This document shows positions 49,001 through 62,000 of a stretch of DNA of 64,000 nucleotides, piece by piece. Source of the stretch: Dolomedes plantarius (lineage: Eukaryota; Arthropoda; Arachnida; Araneae; Dolomedidae); NCBI GenBank assembly GCA_907164885.2, contig OU015490.1, forward strand, positions 236,149,622-236,213,621, in the 5' to 3' direction. The position numbers were made by a program, and so were the translations under genes. A model generated the notes under the pieces. It did not search any database, was not told where the DNA came from, and worked only from the letters and a program-made list of their open reading frames with translations. Position 1 is the first letter of the stretch; each line of letters starts with the position of its first letter.

Positions 49001-52000
49001 ACAAACAAAAATATTTATCAATGACTGACCCCAATGAAGTAAACTGATCAAATATAAACTCTCAACAAAACTTGTGGATTAATACACCCAAATAGAAATT
49101 AATAAAGTCCCCTATATCAACTTACAGTAAGAAATTAGACTTAATGAAGCACATGATAAAATATGGATATTTTATTATTTATTTCTTAATATAGCCCAGA
49201 AATAAGACTACTAAAGAATATAAAATTTTTACCTTTTGAATGACTGTAAAATGAAAATCTCTAAAATCACTATATCTGCGTAAAACAGTCCATTTATCCT
49301 CTGAACCACTTGGATCTCGACGGATTACAGAAATTGCATACACAGCAAATGTTGAACCAGATTCATTAGTGATACCTGAATAAATTAGAAAACTATGTTA
49401 TACCTAATATACAAAAGTTTATAAAATGTGATATCAGTAATTACAACATTAAATTAGTACTTCCAGGTAGATTTTAAGAAATTTCAATTCAATAAAGCCA
49501 TGATAAACAAACACTGTATTTTCCAACACTAAATATCAAATAACCTATCCAAAAAGTTTTTAACTTAGGTTTCCATAAGCTTGCTTTAGTTTCTGTGGTG
49601 TAGCAAATATTCTGCTATATCAAAAGAACTTTATCATTACTTTTCAGATTTATTCATACATATAGACATGCAAAATATTAATTTGAAAAAAAATAGCAAT
49701 GAAAAGGTACATTAGTCAAACCTATAATAATATTACAGAGAATATAAACCTTACAAAATAATAAATGTTTGCATGAAATATGTTTCTAACCTATCATATG
49801 TTAAAAAGAAGTTTAAAATTATAAAACTGTAATGGAAAAGGATTTGATGACCTTAATATCAATGCATGTGCATAAATATAAAACTTTATATCAACAAATA
49901 AATGTTTGGAAATATATTTTAACATTTGCAACAACCAGAAAATTTTACAATTAATCACATTTAAAAAAATTTACATATCTTTTTAATTTTCATCAATATT
50001 TTTCTAAATCTATATGAAACTTTTATCTTGGCTTGGATGTAAAGCCCATTTATTATTTTATATTTACTTCTTTTCAAAAAACTTTAGTAGCTATTTGATA
50101 ACTTTCTTTAGGACTAAAGACAAAACATAATAAAGACTTGGATCAACAGTTTTAAAATATTCAATACTAAGAATCTTTCACTACAATGAATCACACAGAC
50201 ATTTTGCCTAGTAAATAACAAACTTTATAAAATTAAACATGAATTAAATCTTAAGACTCTTTCAGAAATATGCAATTATCATAAAATCGATCCCCCCCCC
50301 CTCTTACTCAGCAAATTACAAAATTCATGACCTTTCATAGCAAACTGTAGAAATGACAAAGTACTTGAACAACATATATTTCTTTATATAAATAAATGTT
50401 GGCATAATTATTTATTTATATAAATAAATAAACATTTATTCATTTATATAAATAAATAATTTAAATAAATATTTCCAGCTGAATCTTCATATAATGAACA
50501 ACATTTTGAATAGTTCTCTCCCTTTCTAATAACAGGTTTAGCTTCTTTCTTTGCTATTTGCCATCTAAATTCTAGTTTGGCTCTGTTATATTAAGCTTCG
50601 AAATTTCTAGTTCCGACTTTATTCTTATCGAATGGAGGTTAAAGTGGGGTATGTTCCTCCTTGCTAGATACTCTTTAAACCCACTACCTTGACCTTGAGA
50701 AATGCTCTAGTAGTAATTTATTTGTTTTAGGGTTGCTTATGTAACCTGTATATAAGAAATCTGTTTGCTTGTATTGAAGAGTTTGATAAGAGGAAAAAAA
50801 ACAGTTGATTTTCATGACAATCATTCAACAGCCAAGAGGACAAATTTATGCTGAAGTTAGTAATCTTAATGAAAAAAAAATCGTTCAGCAGATACGGATC
50901 TCACACATTCTACATGATGAAGTAAATGGGACCTTTCATAGAATGAGAAAGAAATAGTCCCTAAATAAATTCACATGAGGTTTAATTTTTAAATTGACTC
51001 AGGAGTTAAGGAAAAAAGTCAGTAAATATTAACTATAATTCAGATTGTTCAAAATAATATTGACACCAAAATGGATTGGAGTCATCATCATATTAAGTAT
51101 TGTAAAAATACCACTGAACGTTCCTCAACAAACTTTGGCTCTTACTTATCGGAAGATTTATTCCGCTAAGAAATCTTTTATTGAGAATACTTGGAAATTT
51201 CTCCCATCCCATAACTGGTACTTTGCTGTCTACCCTGGTAGAGCTCTTACATTCAGGGAAGATAGAGCTGAGCAGACTGCAATGTCTAGGTTTGCCAGTA
51301 GCCACTTGAGGTGCCTAAAATTTGATCATCAAAACAAAACTTTCTCAATTTGTAAAAAGTATAATACTGAGCAGGCCACCCCTAGCCACATCCTAACATG
51401 CTAAAATTTATCTAGGTAGGACTTTCTTTTCAATCCATGCCTATTAATGGATCTTCTGAGGATTTATGGACTCATGGAGGGATTACAGACAACAACAACA
51501 TTGTTGTTGTTTCTGATGCCCCTTGACCAATAGTATCTTAAGCTCAAGTCCAATTAAGGCTATTGGGCAGAGTGGTACAGCTCTGGTTTTAAAAAGCACC
51601 GTGAGGGTTGAAGTCCCACTTGGCTAAAGGGCCGGTTCCATAATTTAGAACTGAGACAAGTTACGAGACCAATGCACTTGACCCAGCACCTCCAGAGGTA
51701 ATTTGAGAACTTGGAGGACATTGCAGCCATGACATATTTTATGTGCACCAGCAGCCATTAGTGTACATGGTGGTAGATTTGCAACAACGAGCATCAAACC
51801 AGAGATGTTCAGATCACTGGTTCGCTGCTCTTGCCAACTGGGACACCGCACCCTTACAACAACATTATACTAAGTTAGCGAATTCCCATTTGAAATCTTC
51901 AGTACATTTGCATTTAACTGGCTATTTGAAAATTACTCATTTTTTTTAATAACATAGTCTAAAAGCATAGTATACCTGTATTATAAATTTGAGCTGATAT

Positions 52001-55000
52001 CTCACAATCTTCATTATTAATTTCATCTGATAATATTAAAGAAGAAACAACACTCTGGGATGATTCAGAAACTGGATAATCAATGCCATATTCTTCATGA
52101 TCTAGAGAACTCAGACTAATGCTGTCTGATAGTGAAACATCATCACAGCTCTAGATGAGAGAAAAAATTAATTATAAACTCAAAACTTTCTCAATGCCTT
52201 ATCATCAAATTAAAATTTTGGAAACTTTATTACAAACTGATACTCTACCATAAAATATTGAGTATAATATGCACATTTTTTTCACATTTTAGTCCGCAAA
52301 AAATGAGGGTGCATATTATACTCGTGTACAAAAAAAAACATAGTTTTAAACATTGAATAAATGATAGATGAGCTGTATTCTAGTGATTAAGACTGATAAT
52401 TTCACAGTATTGTTTGTTTTGAATTAAAAATTTAAGTTTCTTTTCTATCGAATTTGACGTTTTTGTTTATTTTTATTACAAATTTTATTTATATTAATAA
52501 ATATTTGTGCAATTTTTAAATAAAATACTGAAAAGTTATGGGTGCGTATTATAGTCGAATTTAAAATTTTTTCTGAAAATTTTGCACAAAATCAAGCATG
52601 CGTATTATACACATGTGCGTATTATAGTCAAGATTTTATGGTATTTTGGTGCAAATATTCAGAAAAATTACCATTTAAGGCTACTGTGTACTAACTCTAT
52701 TGGATTCACTCACCTCAATGTTAACCTATGGAGAAAATTTGCCCAAGGATTAGCGACTTGGATTTAAAGATTTTTTTTTATTTTTACATTATACTCCATA
52801 ATGGAGAAATTTTACACCTTAAGGCATTTTTTGTTATTAAAAAAATGCAAATAATATTTTAAAATTTAAATTATTTGGGGAAAAAAGCTGGTATAATGTG
52901 TTTTAAATGCTCATGAATTCCTTTGGTGGATAAAATTTATAAAATTAATCCTGTTGCAAGGTGCAGAAAAGTTCAAGCTATCTGAAAATACCATTTTTAT
53001 TTGATTAACAGCACTTATATAGCTGTAAATAGTAGACAAATTTTCTCCATAAGTTAACATTGAGGTAGGCAAATTCAATAGGGTTGGTACACAGCAGCCT
53101 AAATAAAGAAAGTGTAAATGTTAATCAAGATTCAATAAAAAATAAATAATGCAAATAAATGAAAATTTTTCATTAGTTAAAAAATGAATCACAAAAATTT
53201 TCCAGTTTTAAAGAAAATGAAAAAAAAATCATTACAGTAAGATCACATTTCTCCTTCATACTCATATTATTAATAACTGTGAAACTACCAAAATAAAATT
53301 ATCTACTTATTTGGATACATTCTATACTTTCATTTCAAAAGAAATTCTAAATAGGGAAATTCAACTATAAAATAAAAATTAACAATCAATAAAATAATTA
53401 TCACTTGTTTTTACAAAATGAAATTATTTTAAAATATGTTTCAAAGACTTAATTTATTTTAGCTTTAAAGCTAATTACACATAAGCAGAATTTTAAGCAA
53501 GACTACAGGAGTTCCCTTTCATCAGATTTAGCACTGTATATTGTAGATTAGTGATCTCTAACCATTTTTGATCAAGCAATTGATTCTAACTTGAATAACA
53601 TACCAGTGACCTACAAAATGGAGAATAAACTAACCCTTTATGATATATTTAAAAATATTTCAATAGTTTATATTTTTAAATTATAAATTGCAAATAGATA
53701 TGTGCTAATGATATAACATGGAGTCACAGTTATAATGAATATTAATAGAACTTTGCCTCATAAAATAAATCTTACAACAAAATATGATGGAAAAACAACT
53801 CATTAAACACTTGATCTAGAACAGGGGTGTTTAACCTGCGGCCCGGCACACCATATTTTGTAGCCCGCGCATGGTATAACAAATATAATTCATTCCAATG
53901 TTGATGTTGTGTTTCACCATTTTTCTAATCCTAATGCAATTAAAATTAATTCAAAATCATATTTATTTGTTATAAAGCCATTCATATACCATGTTCATAT
54001 GACAATTCATGCCTTTATAACACTAAACTTCACTACATGCAAAATTGTATCTTTGAAATTTATTAACTATTAAGGCGATACACGCCAAATTTGGTGCCTT
54101 TGGCGCAATCTCGCATTTGACTTGTCGAGTTTTGAAGGAGAAAGAAATTCCCCTTTACCGAACGTGGCACGGTCAGTTTTCTGCTGCGCAGTTTTCTACT
54201 GCTTTTATTTAAAGATTCTTTTATTAGGTATGGATTTCGTTATATCATTTACTTGTTACTAGAACATGTTAATCTAAATTTTTTATTTGAAAACAATGTA
54301 CTTAATTCCACTATGCTTTCACGGTGTAACATTGCTACGTTTGGAATATTTCGACAGCACTGATTATGAGCACGTTTTTCTGCCGTCTACTTGCTACTCG
54401 AATGCGTTAGATTTCTTTCTTAGGTTGGTACCACACCAATAGAAATTTGTTAGACGAACATCATTATTTACGAGAGATTTTTGAAGAGCACACATTTAGA
54501 ATCCTTTTTTTATTATTCCAGTTTTGTTTTAACAGATTGATATATTACAAATAATTGTGTATTGACAGGCTGATAATATAAAAATATAATAATATAGCTG
54601 TGAAAGTTAAAACTTATTTTGCTAACTAGATTGTGTATTTTGTATTTGGTGCAGTACAATTCATACGGTTAATAACAGAAAGCAAGTTAAAATTGTTATT
54701 CTCATGAAATTGATTTCAACATTATTACTTCATTTTATAAAATTTCTTTGCAGAACCCATAAATGGCGTTATTAAAACAAAAGCGAAAAATTCAAGATGA
54801 AAATAGGACATTCAATGATTCTTGGACAAATGACTATTTTCTTATTAACTACAAAAATTCACCTTTGTGCTTAATTTGTTTTGAGAAACTTGCTGTGATG
54901 AAAGAATACAATATTAAACGCCACTACATGCAAAAACACTGAGAAAAATATGAAAAGCTTACATGTCAGTTAAGAAAAGACAAGTTAAGTATAATGCAAA

Positions 55001-57324
55001 ATAGAGTTTATTCACAAAATTGTTGGCTAATGGGAAGGCTTGCACAAGAGCTACCTATGAAATAAGCCACGTTTTAGCTAAGAAACTAAAACCTTTTTCT
55101 GACAGTAATAAAAGAATGTCTCGAAATAGCCGCTGGATTAATATGCCCTGAAAAATCAAATCTATTCTGAAATTTAAGCTTATCACTGTATACTGTGGCT
55201 AGTCGAATTGATGAAATGGCAGAAAACGTTGCGAGCAATTTAATCAAACGTAGCCATACTTATGAATATTTTTCAATTTGTTTGGATGAATCCACGGATA
55301 TCTCTGATACTGCACAATTTGCAATTTTTGTTCGTGGCGTGGACACAGAATTGAACGTAACCGAAGAATTACTAGACTTGGTAAGCATGAAAGGAACAAC
55401 AGCTTCAGATATCTACCAAGCAGTACAGGAGACTTTGGAATAGTATGAACTTCCACTTGCCAAACTTAGCGGAATAGCAACTGATGGGGCACCTGCTATG
55501 AGAGGTCTTCATTCAGGTTTAACTTCACTTATAATTAACTCTTTGAGCATTGAACATAAAAACAAATTTTTTGTTGTCATTGTGTTTTGCATATTGAAAA
55601 TTTATGTGCAAAACAATTAAATTTCGATAGTGTTATGAAGATAGTAGTGTCAACTATAAATTTTATAAGATCACGTGCGTTAAACCATCGCCAATTTAAA
55701 GAATTTTTATTACTACTTGATTCCGAATATGGAGAAGTCATTTATTTTAGCGAAGTGCGTTGATTCAGCAAGGCAAAAGTTTTGCAAAGATTTTACGATC
55801 TTTTAGAAGAAATAGTTTTGTTTATGGATCAGAAAGGCAAACCGATTGAAGAACTTAATAACACTGCATGGATTGCTGATCTTGCGTTTCTGGTGGATAT
55901 TACATCTCACCTATCCGATTTAAACATAAAAAATGCAAGGCAAAGACATTATAATTTCCAAATTCATCACCAACATTAAATCATTTTTAGCAAAGCTATC
56001 ACTTTGGGAAAAGCAGTTGGAAAAAAATAATGCATTTGTCAATTTGTCAACTTTGTCAATTTACAATCTCGCTCATTAGCAAACATGAATATGTATGCAA
56101 AGAAAATAAAAGAATTAAAAGTTGAATTTGAGGAACGATTCACAGCATTTCTCGATAAAGAAGAAGTTTGAATTTTTACTTCATCATTCTTTTTAAATAT
56201 TGATGATGTGCCAGATGATTTGCAAATGGAAATAATAGAATTGCAATCCAATTCAGAGCTGAATGATATATTTAATAGCAAAGATCTTGTAGATTTTTAT
56301 AAAAATTATATTTCATTTGAACAATTTCCAGAACTTCGAAAATTTGCCTCACGAATATTGTCACTCTTCTCAACAACTTATGTGTGTGAAAAATTTTTTT
56401 CTTTGATGAAATTAACCAAAACATCAAAACGGAGTGTGTTGACTGATACACACCTTAAAAATACATTGCGATTGACTTCGAGTAGCATACCACCAAATAT
56501 AGAAGACATATTAAAAAGACACCAGTTTAAAAATTCACATTAAGTTCGAGTTCATTCAAAATTACCACATCACATTGCATACCAAGATTATAATATTATA
56601 TACAATGTATTTTTCATTTTCATAATAAAACTAAACTTTTGAATGTAGTTGACTTTTTTATGCGACCCGCCTGCCTTCAAAAAATTTACCGTGTGGCCCA
56701 GATGCTACAAAAGGTTAAACACCCCTGATCTAGAAGAACATTCGGTGGTGTAGTGGTTAAAAGCTTCAAATTGCCACACGACAGGTCCAGGGTTCGACCC
56801 TGCAACTAGGCAAGGTCGACTTAGCCTTTCATTCCTTCAGTGAGTCGATAAAATGAGAACCAAGCATGCTTGGGAACTAACTCTGGGGGTCCCGTGACAA
56901 GACTGACCACCTGTCCAAGACATATGCTATATGACACCCAAAGCCCACGGTCAAGAAAGTGGAGATGGGCACCACAGGCCTTGGTCCACCATGGGCTGTT
57001 ATGCCATTGGTTAGTTAGATGATTCTGACAACACTAAAAATCCTCCAATTAAATGTTAAGTATTGCAGGATTCTCACTCACTCCTTATCTAAACCAAAAA
57101 TTAAGTAATTTTTTAGTTTTTCAGTAATACCTTTTTCAGTAATTTCAAGAACCTAACTAAAACCTATTTTCTTTTAATTTTCTTTCTGAAGACATTAATG
57201 TAGTCATAGATATGAAATTTATTTCTTGTATCCCAGTAATTTGATTTACTCTATAGCCAGTGCTGGATTTCTAGAAATAGAGGTGCTGGAACTGTAAGCT
57301 TCTGGGGTGTGTGTGGGTTATTCC

Positions 57325-57381
<57 letters not shown>

Positions 57382-58982
57382 AAATAAGTAATAGGCAAGG
57401 CCCACTCAGTAACAACAGAGTAATAAGTGATTAAATAACTGTTTTTAACTATCGTCATTTTTTTTCCCTAAAGAGAAGTACCGAACGCTGTTCCGGCACG
57501 ATCTGCCTCAAATTGAGTCCTGCCTATAGCTATACATGATACAAAATACATGATACATATTGCTTAAAATACTACTAGAAGCAACACAGAATACATAAGA
57601 GATATATCAAAGGCAATCATAACTAAATTTTACTAATAAGACCCTATGGCAATTCAAGAAGAAATATGTGATATTGTAGCATAAAAAATCAAAAGAATGC
57701 CTATGATGATGATACCCTAAAACCATTAAATTTGAAAATTATCAAATTCCAACATTATTAAGTTGTTAAGTTAAAACTAATTTTCTAATTATTCCAATCA
57801 ACAAAAAAGTAATGCAATCTTTTTAATTTATTTTTCCATCACAGGTTCAGAATCCCTGTAGCACATCATTTTCCATATCTATTTCTGTACATCAGAGATA
57901 GAATGCTTTAAGTCAAAATTATTGAATTTAACAGCTAAATGAAATCTACTTGATTCTCTTTATCTCAACACAGTGATGGATGTGAACTTCATACCTTTTC
58001 CAACTGGCTAAATTGCTTAGATATAAGCATGCAACTTCGTGCTTTGCACTATTGAAAAAAGTTTTAAAAATATGTAAGAATAATGTCAAAAAGTCTATTT
58101 GTAAAACCTGAACTTTGTGCCTTTTACCTCTGGTAGACAGATATCACTACCTAACATACAGGTATAAAACATTTTGTAAAACAAACAGAAAATATGCATA
58201 AAAACATTATATAGAAGTAAACAATGTATCAAAAACATGAAAGTTACGTACGCCTTTGTTGCCAGACTTAGAGCTGCAATATATACCTAGGGAAGAGAAA
58301 TACTATATATATATATATATATGCAGAGTTTAAAGCAAAAGTATAAATGCATATCAAAATCTGGCTACAATCTATATATATAAAACAGTTCAGTGACTGA
58401 CTGACTGACTGACAGATAATGCACAGACCAAACTGCTGGACCTAAAGGGCTGAAATTTTACATGGTGATTCTTTTATAGTGTAGGGGTGCACTAAGATTT
58501 TTTTTTAAATTCTTCTTAGATTTTTTAAATTAAATTTTTAATTTTTTTTGCAACTTTTTAAAAGTTTGCATTTAAAATAATAATCTGAGGGTTATAAAAT
58601 TTATATCACAAGAAAGATCATAAAAATTCGTTTAAAATGAAATCTTTTTTTAATCTTTACCTCCATTTTCTGATTTAAGATGAATTTTTAGAATTTAATT
58701 TATTAAATGCTGATCACGTGGTTTCTTTTCTTTTTGTGATACTTTAAATAAATTTTGCATCACGTGCATAACGAAATAAATTGACAAAAAAAATATTTAA
58801 ATACGGTAAAAGGTAAAATTTAACCACTAGACTAATTGAGATGGAAGTTTTTTAAGAATTTAATTCAAAATAGTATGCTTTATGGATATTAAACATACAA
58901 ATTAATTGCATACATTGACCATTGTATTTAATTTGAATATTTTCTTCTACAATATTTTGTCTATAAAAATATCCACCACGTT

Positions 58983-59035
<53 letters not shown>

Positions 59036-62000
59036 CATCAATTGCACACATTAACAATTACATTTAATTTGAATGTACTCCATAGTGAAGCAGGGTATTC
59101 AGCTAGTCTTTCTATAAATACATTCTCATAAATATTTAAGCATTAGACAAATATATTAAGACAAAAAATGAACATGCACAGCTTTCTGCAGAGCATGCTA
59201 CTAATGAAACAAATAACATGTATCGCAAATATGTTCAATAAGTTTTTTGCTTTATAGGAGCATCCAAGCAAGACACAGTGACTGAACACAAACCAATGCA
59301 AAATATATAATTTTAGAGACAAGAATACCAATTCTAATCATTAAATAACAACAGTAAGAAATAAAATTTCCATAAATTATAAAACATTTCACACTGTCTG
59401 GAATAAAATAAGAGCAAAGAGAAAACTGAAGACTAAGATTTAATATTAAATTTCAAGATGAAGAAAATGACTTTTATTGACTATGAAGAAAATTATATTT
59501 CAAAAGCAAAACATACTATCTTCTTCAGCTTTTGTATTTCCCTCTTTTAGCAAATCTAACTCAGCTAACAATTTTATATAATTTTGACTTTTCTTAAAAG
59601 AAGGAAAATATTGGTCATCTTGCATTAAATCATAAACCTAAAAAAGAAAAATATTTTAGACCAATTGAAAATAATAAGTAGTATATTCATAATTATTTTT
59701 ATAACTTTAGTATTTAAGTCAAAGATATATAATACAATACAGTGAGATTTAAAAAAAAAAAACATTTAATGTGCAATTTAGAAATATATACAGTATCATT
59801 TATTCTGTATAGGAATTTCATAAAATTTTAGAGTAATGTTCAAAATGGCTGGTGTTGTTTTCTTCCTTCCTCTTAAACATATATTTCTGAAATATTAAAT
59901 TAAATCAAATTAAATGCTCAAAATTAATTTGTATGTCAGAAATTTTTTTTTCTTGCAGAAATTTTAAATTTAATCTGCATTTTATTATCTCAATATTTTG
60001 ACTTTTGACATTTATAATTAAATAGATAAGAATTATAGAACACAAAAATCTCCCTTATGTATGACTAGATTTCGTTCATTATCTCACACCATTAAAAACA
60101 ATCTTTTGGAGCAAATAACAAAAAAATTTAGTGTTTACACATAAGTAGATATTATTAAAGTTCATAATTTATCCTACCAAATAGACTAATACCTCTATAA
60201 TAAGGAAGTCATAAGGACATTTAGTCAGTCAATCCTTTTAAATTTCTTAGTAATTATTTCAGTGCATGACAAATCGCTCACTCCTTTCAACAATGTCATA
60301 TTTCAAAAAACATGATTTTTCAGGGGGTGATTTTAAAGTTTAAAAGTAGAATAAAGTGTATTAAAAATAAATATTCATTCTTCTCTCTAGCGGCTAAATA
60401 TTCAGCAGTGAGATAGGATGATCTTGCAGGGATATACTACTCTTTCAGGGCATTCTGAAAATAGCAATGATTAAAAATTGTCGATTTTAAAACATGATTT
60501 TTCAGGAGAGCAATTTTAAAATTTAAAAGTAGAGTAAAATGTACTATAAATAAATATTAATTCTGCTCTCTAGCGGCTAAATATTGAGTGGTGAGATATG
60601 ACGATCTTGCAGGGATAAACTATTCTTTCAGGGCATTCTGAAAATAGGAATAACTAAAAATCGCCGATTTTAAAGTGATTTTTCAGGAGAGTGATTTTAA
60701 AGTTTAAAAGTAGAATAAAATGTATTAAAAATAAATATTAATTCTGCTCTCTAGTGGCTAAATATTGAGCGGTGAGATATGACGATTTTGTGGGGATATA
60801 CTATTCTTTCAGGGCATTCTGAAAATAAGAATAACTAAAAATCGCCGATTTTTGAGATATGACATTGTTGAAAGGAGTGAACAAAATGTACTTTTCATTT
60901 ATGATGAAAGTTTATAATTTTTTTTTAAATACATAAAAAACAGGAATCATAAGTCTCATGTAATTTAATATAAAAGAACATTATCTTTGTTCAGTTAACT
61001 AACTCTACCATTAAGGAAAAGAAAAAATAGTCTTGTTGCTCCTTCACTAGGAGCTAAAAACATCTTAAGGAAAAAGTATCTCTATTGCATATTAAATGGT
61101 TAATATTCTTCTGCTCTTCATTAATGGTCTCTATCCATAGAAATACTATCAAAATTCTATTGTTTCTCAAGAAAACAAATATATAAAGTCACATAAAAAC
61201 TTTTAAAATAGATACATAAAAGTTGAAATTCAAATCTAAATAGTTTGAACTTTTATATATTCATCATTATGTACTTAAATTTATTTCATGAAAATTCAAC
61301 ATTTGATAATTTTGCTTGAGTTAGTGAATTATCATCCATTTCCAAGGGAAAAGTCTGGAATTGTTGGGAATGACTGGATAAAATTTAGTCATAAAACACG
61401 CAAAGAGGCTGTGGCCAATTTTAGACTAAGAAAAGGGCACAACTGTCTGGCTGAACATCTGGCCAAAATAGGGAATGTGAGTTCCAGCGTATGCACCTTA
61501 TGTGAGAATGAAAATATGAATAAAGTTCACCTACTTGTTTGCTCGAAATTAGAATTTAACTTATGGCAGAATGGTGATTTGTTTGCTCTTTATTGGAGGG
61601 CCAGAGAACTTATGTCCTGATCTCACGGTCCTCAATTATTGGGTTTCTGGCTTTTTAACTTTTTTTTGTAGAACTTTAATGTTTTTAACCGGTTTTAAGG
61701 CCTTTTGATCATTCTTTTTATTGTATTTTATGGTTTCTCTTTTGTTGTCCTGTGTTTTTATATTTTTTGTATGTTGGGTGAGTAGCCAGACTTGTATGGA
61801 TTCAGTTCCAGACAGCCATATGCAACAACAATTTTGCTTGAGTTTTGATTATACAGTTGGCTCTCTGTTTAACGATGCTCTACTTAACAACGATCTCTAT
61901 TTAAAGACGATATTTTCCAGTCCCGGCCCCTCCGATGTTATGGGAAATGTTACTTTTTCACAAATTCTGTTTAAGGGCAATCTCTACTTAAGGACGAATT

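Noticed and set aside
56737..56815. Functional tRNA gene
   Set aside because: The A- and B-boxes are good, but the 5' and 3' ends do not form an acceptor stem and a long SINE body follows.
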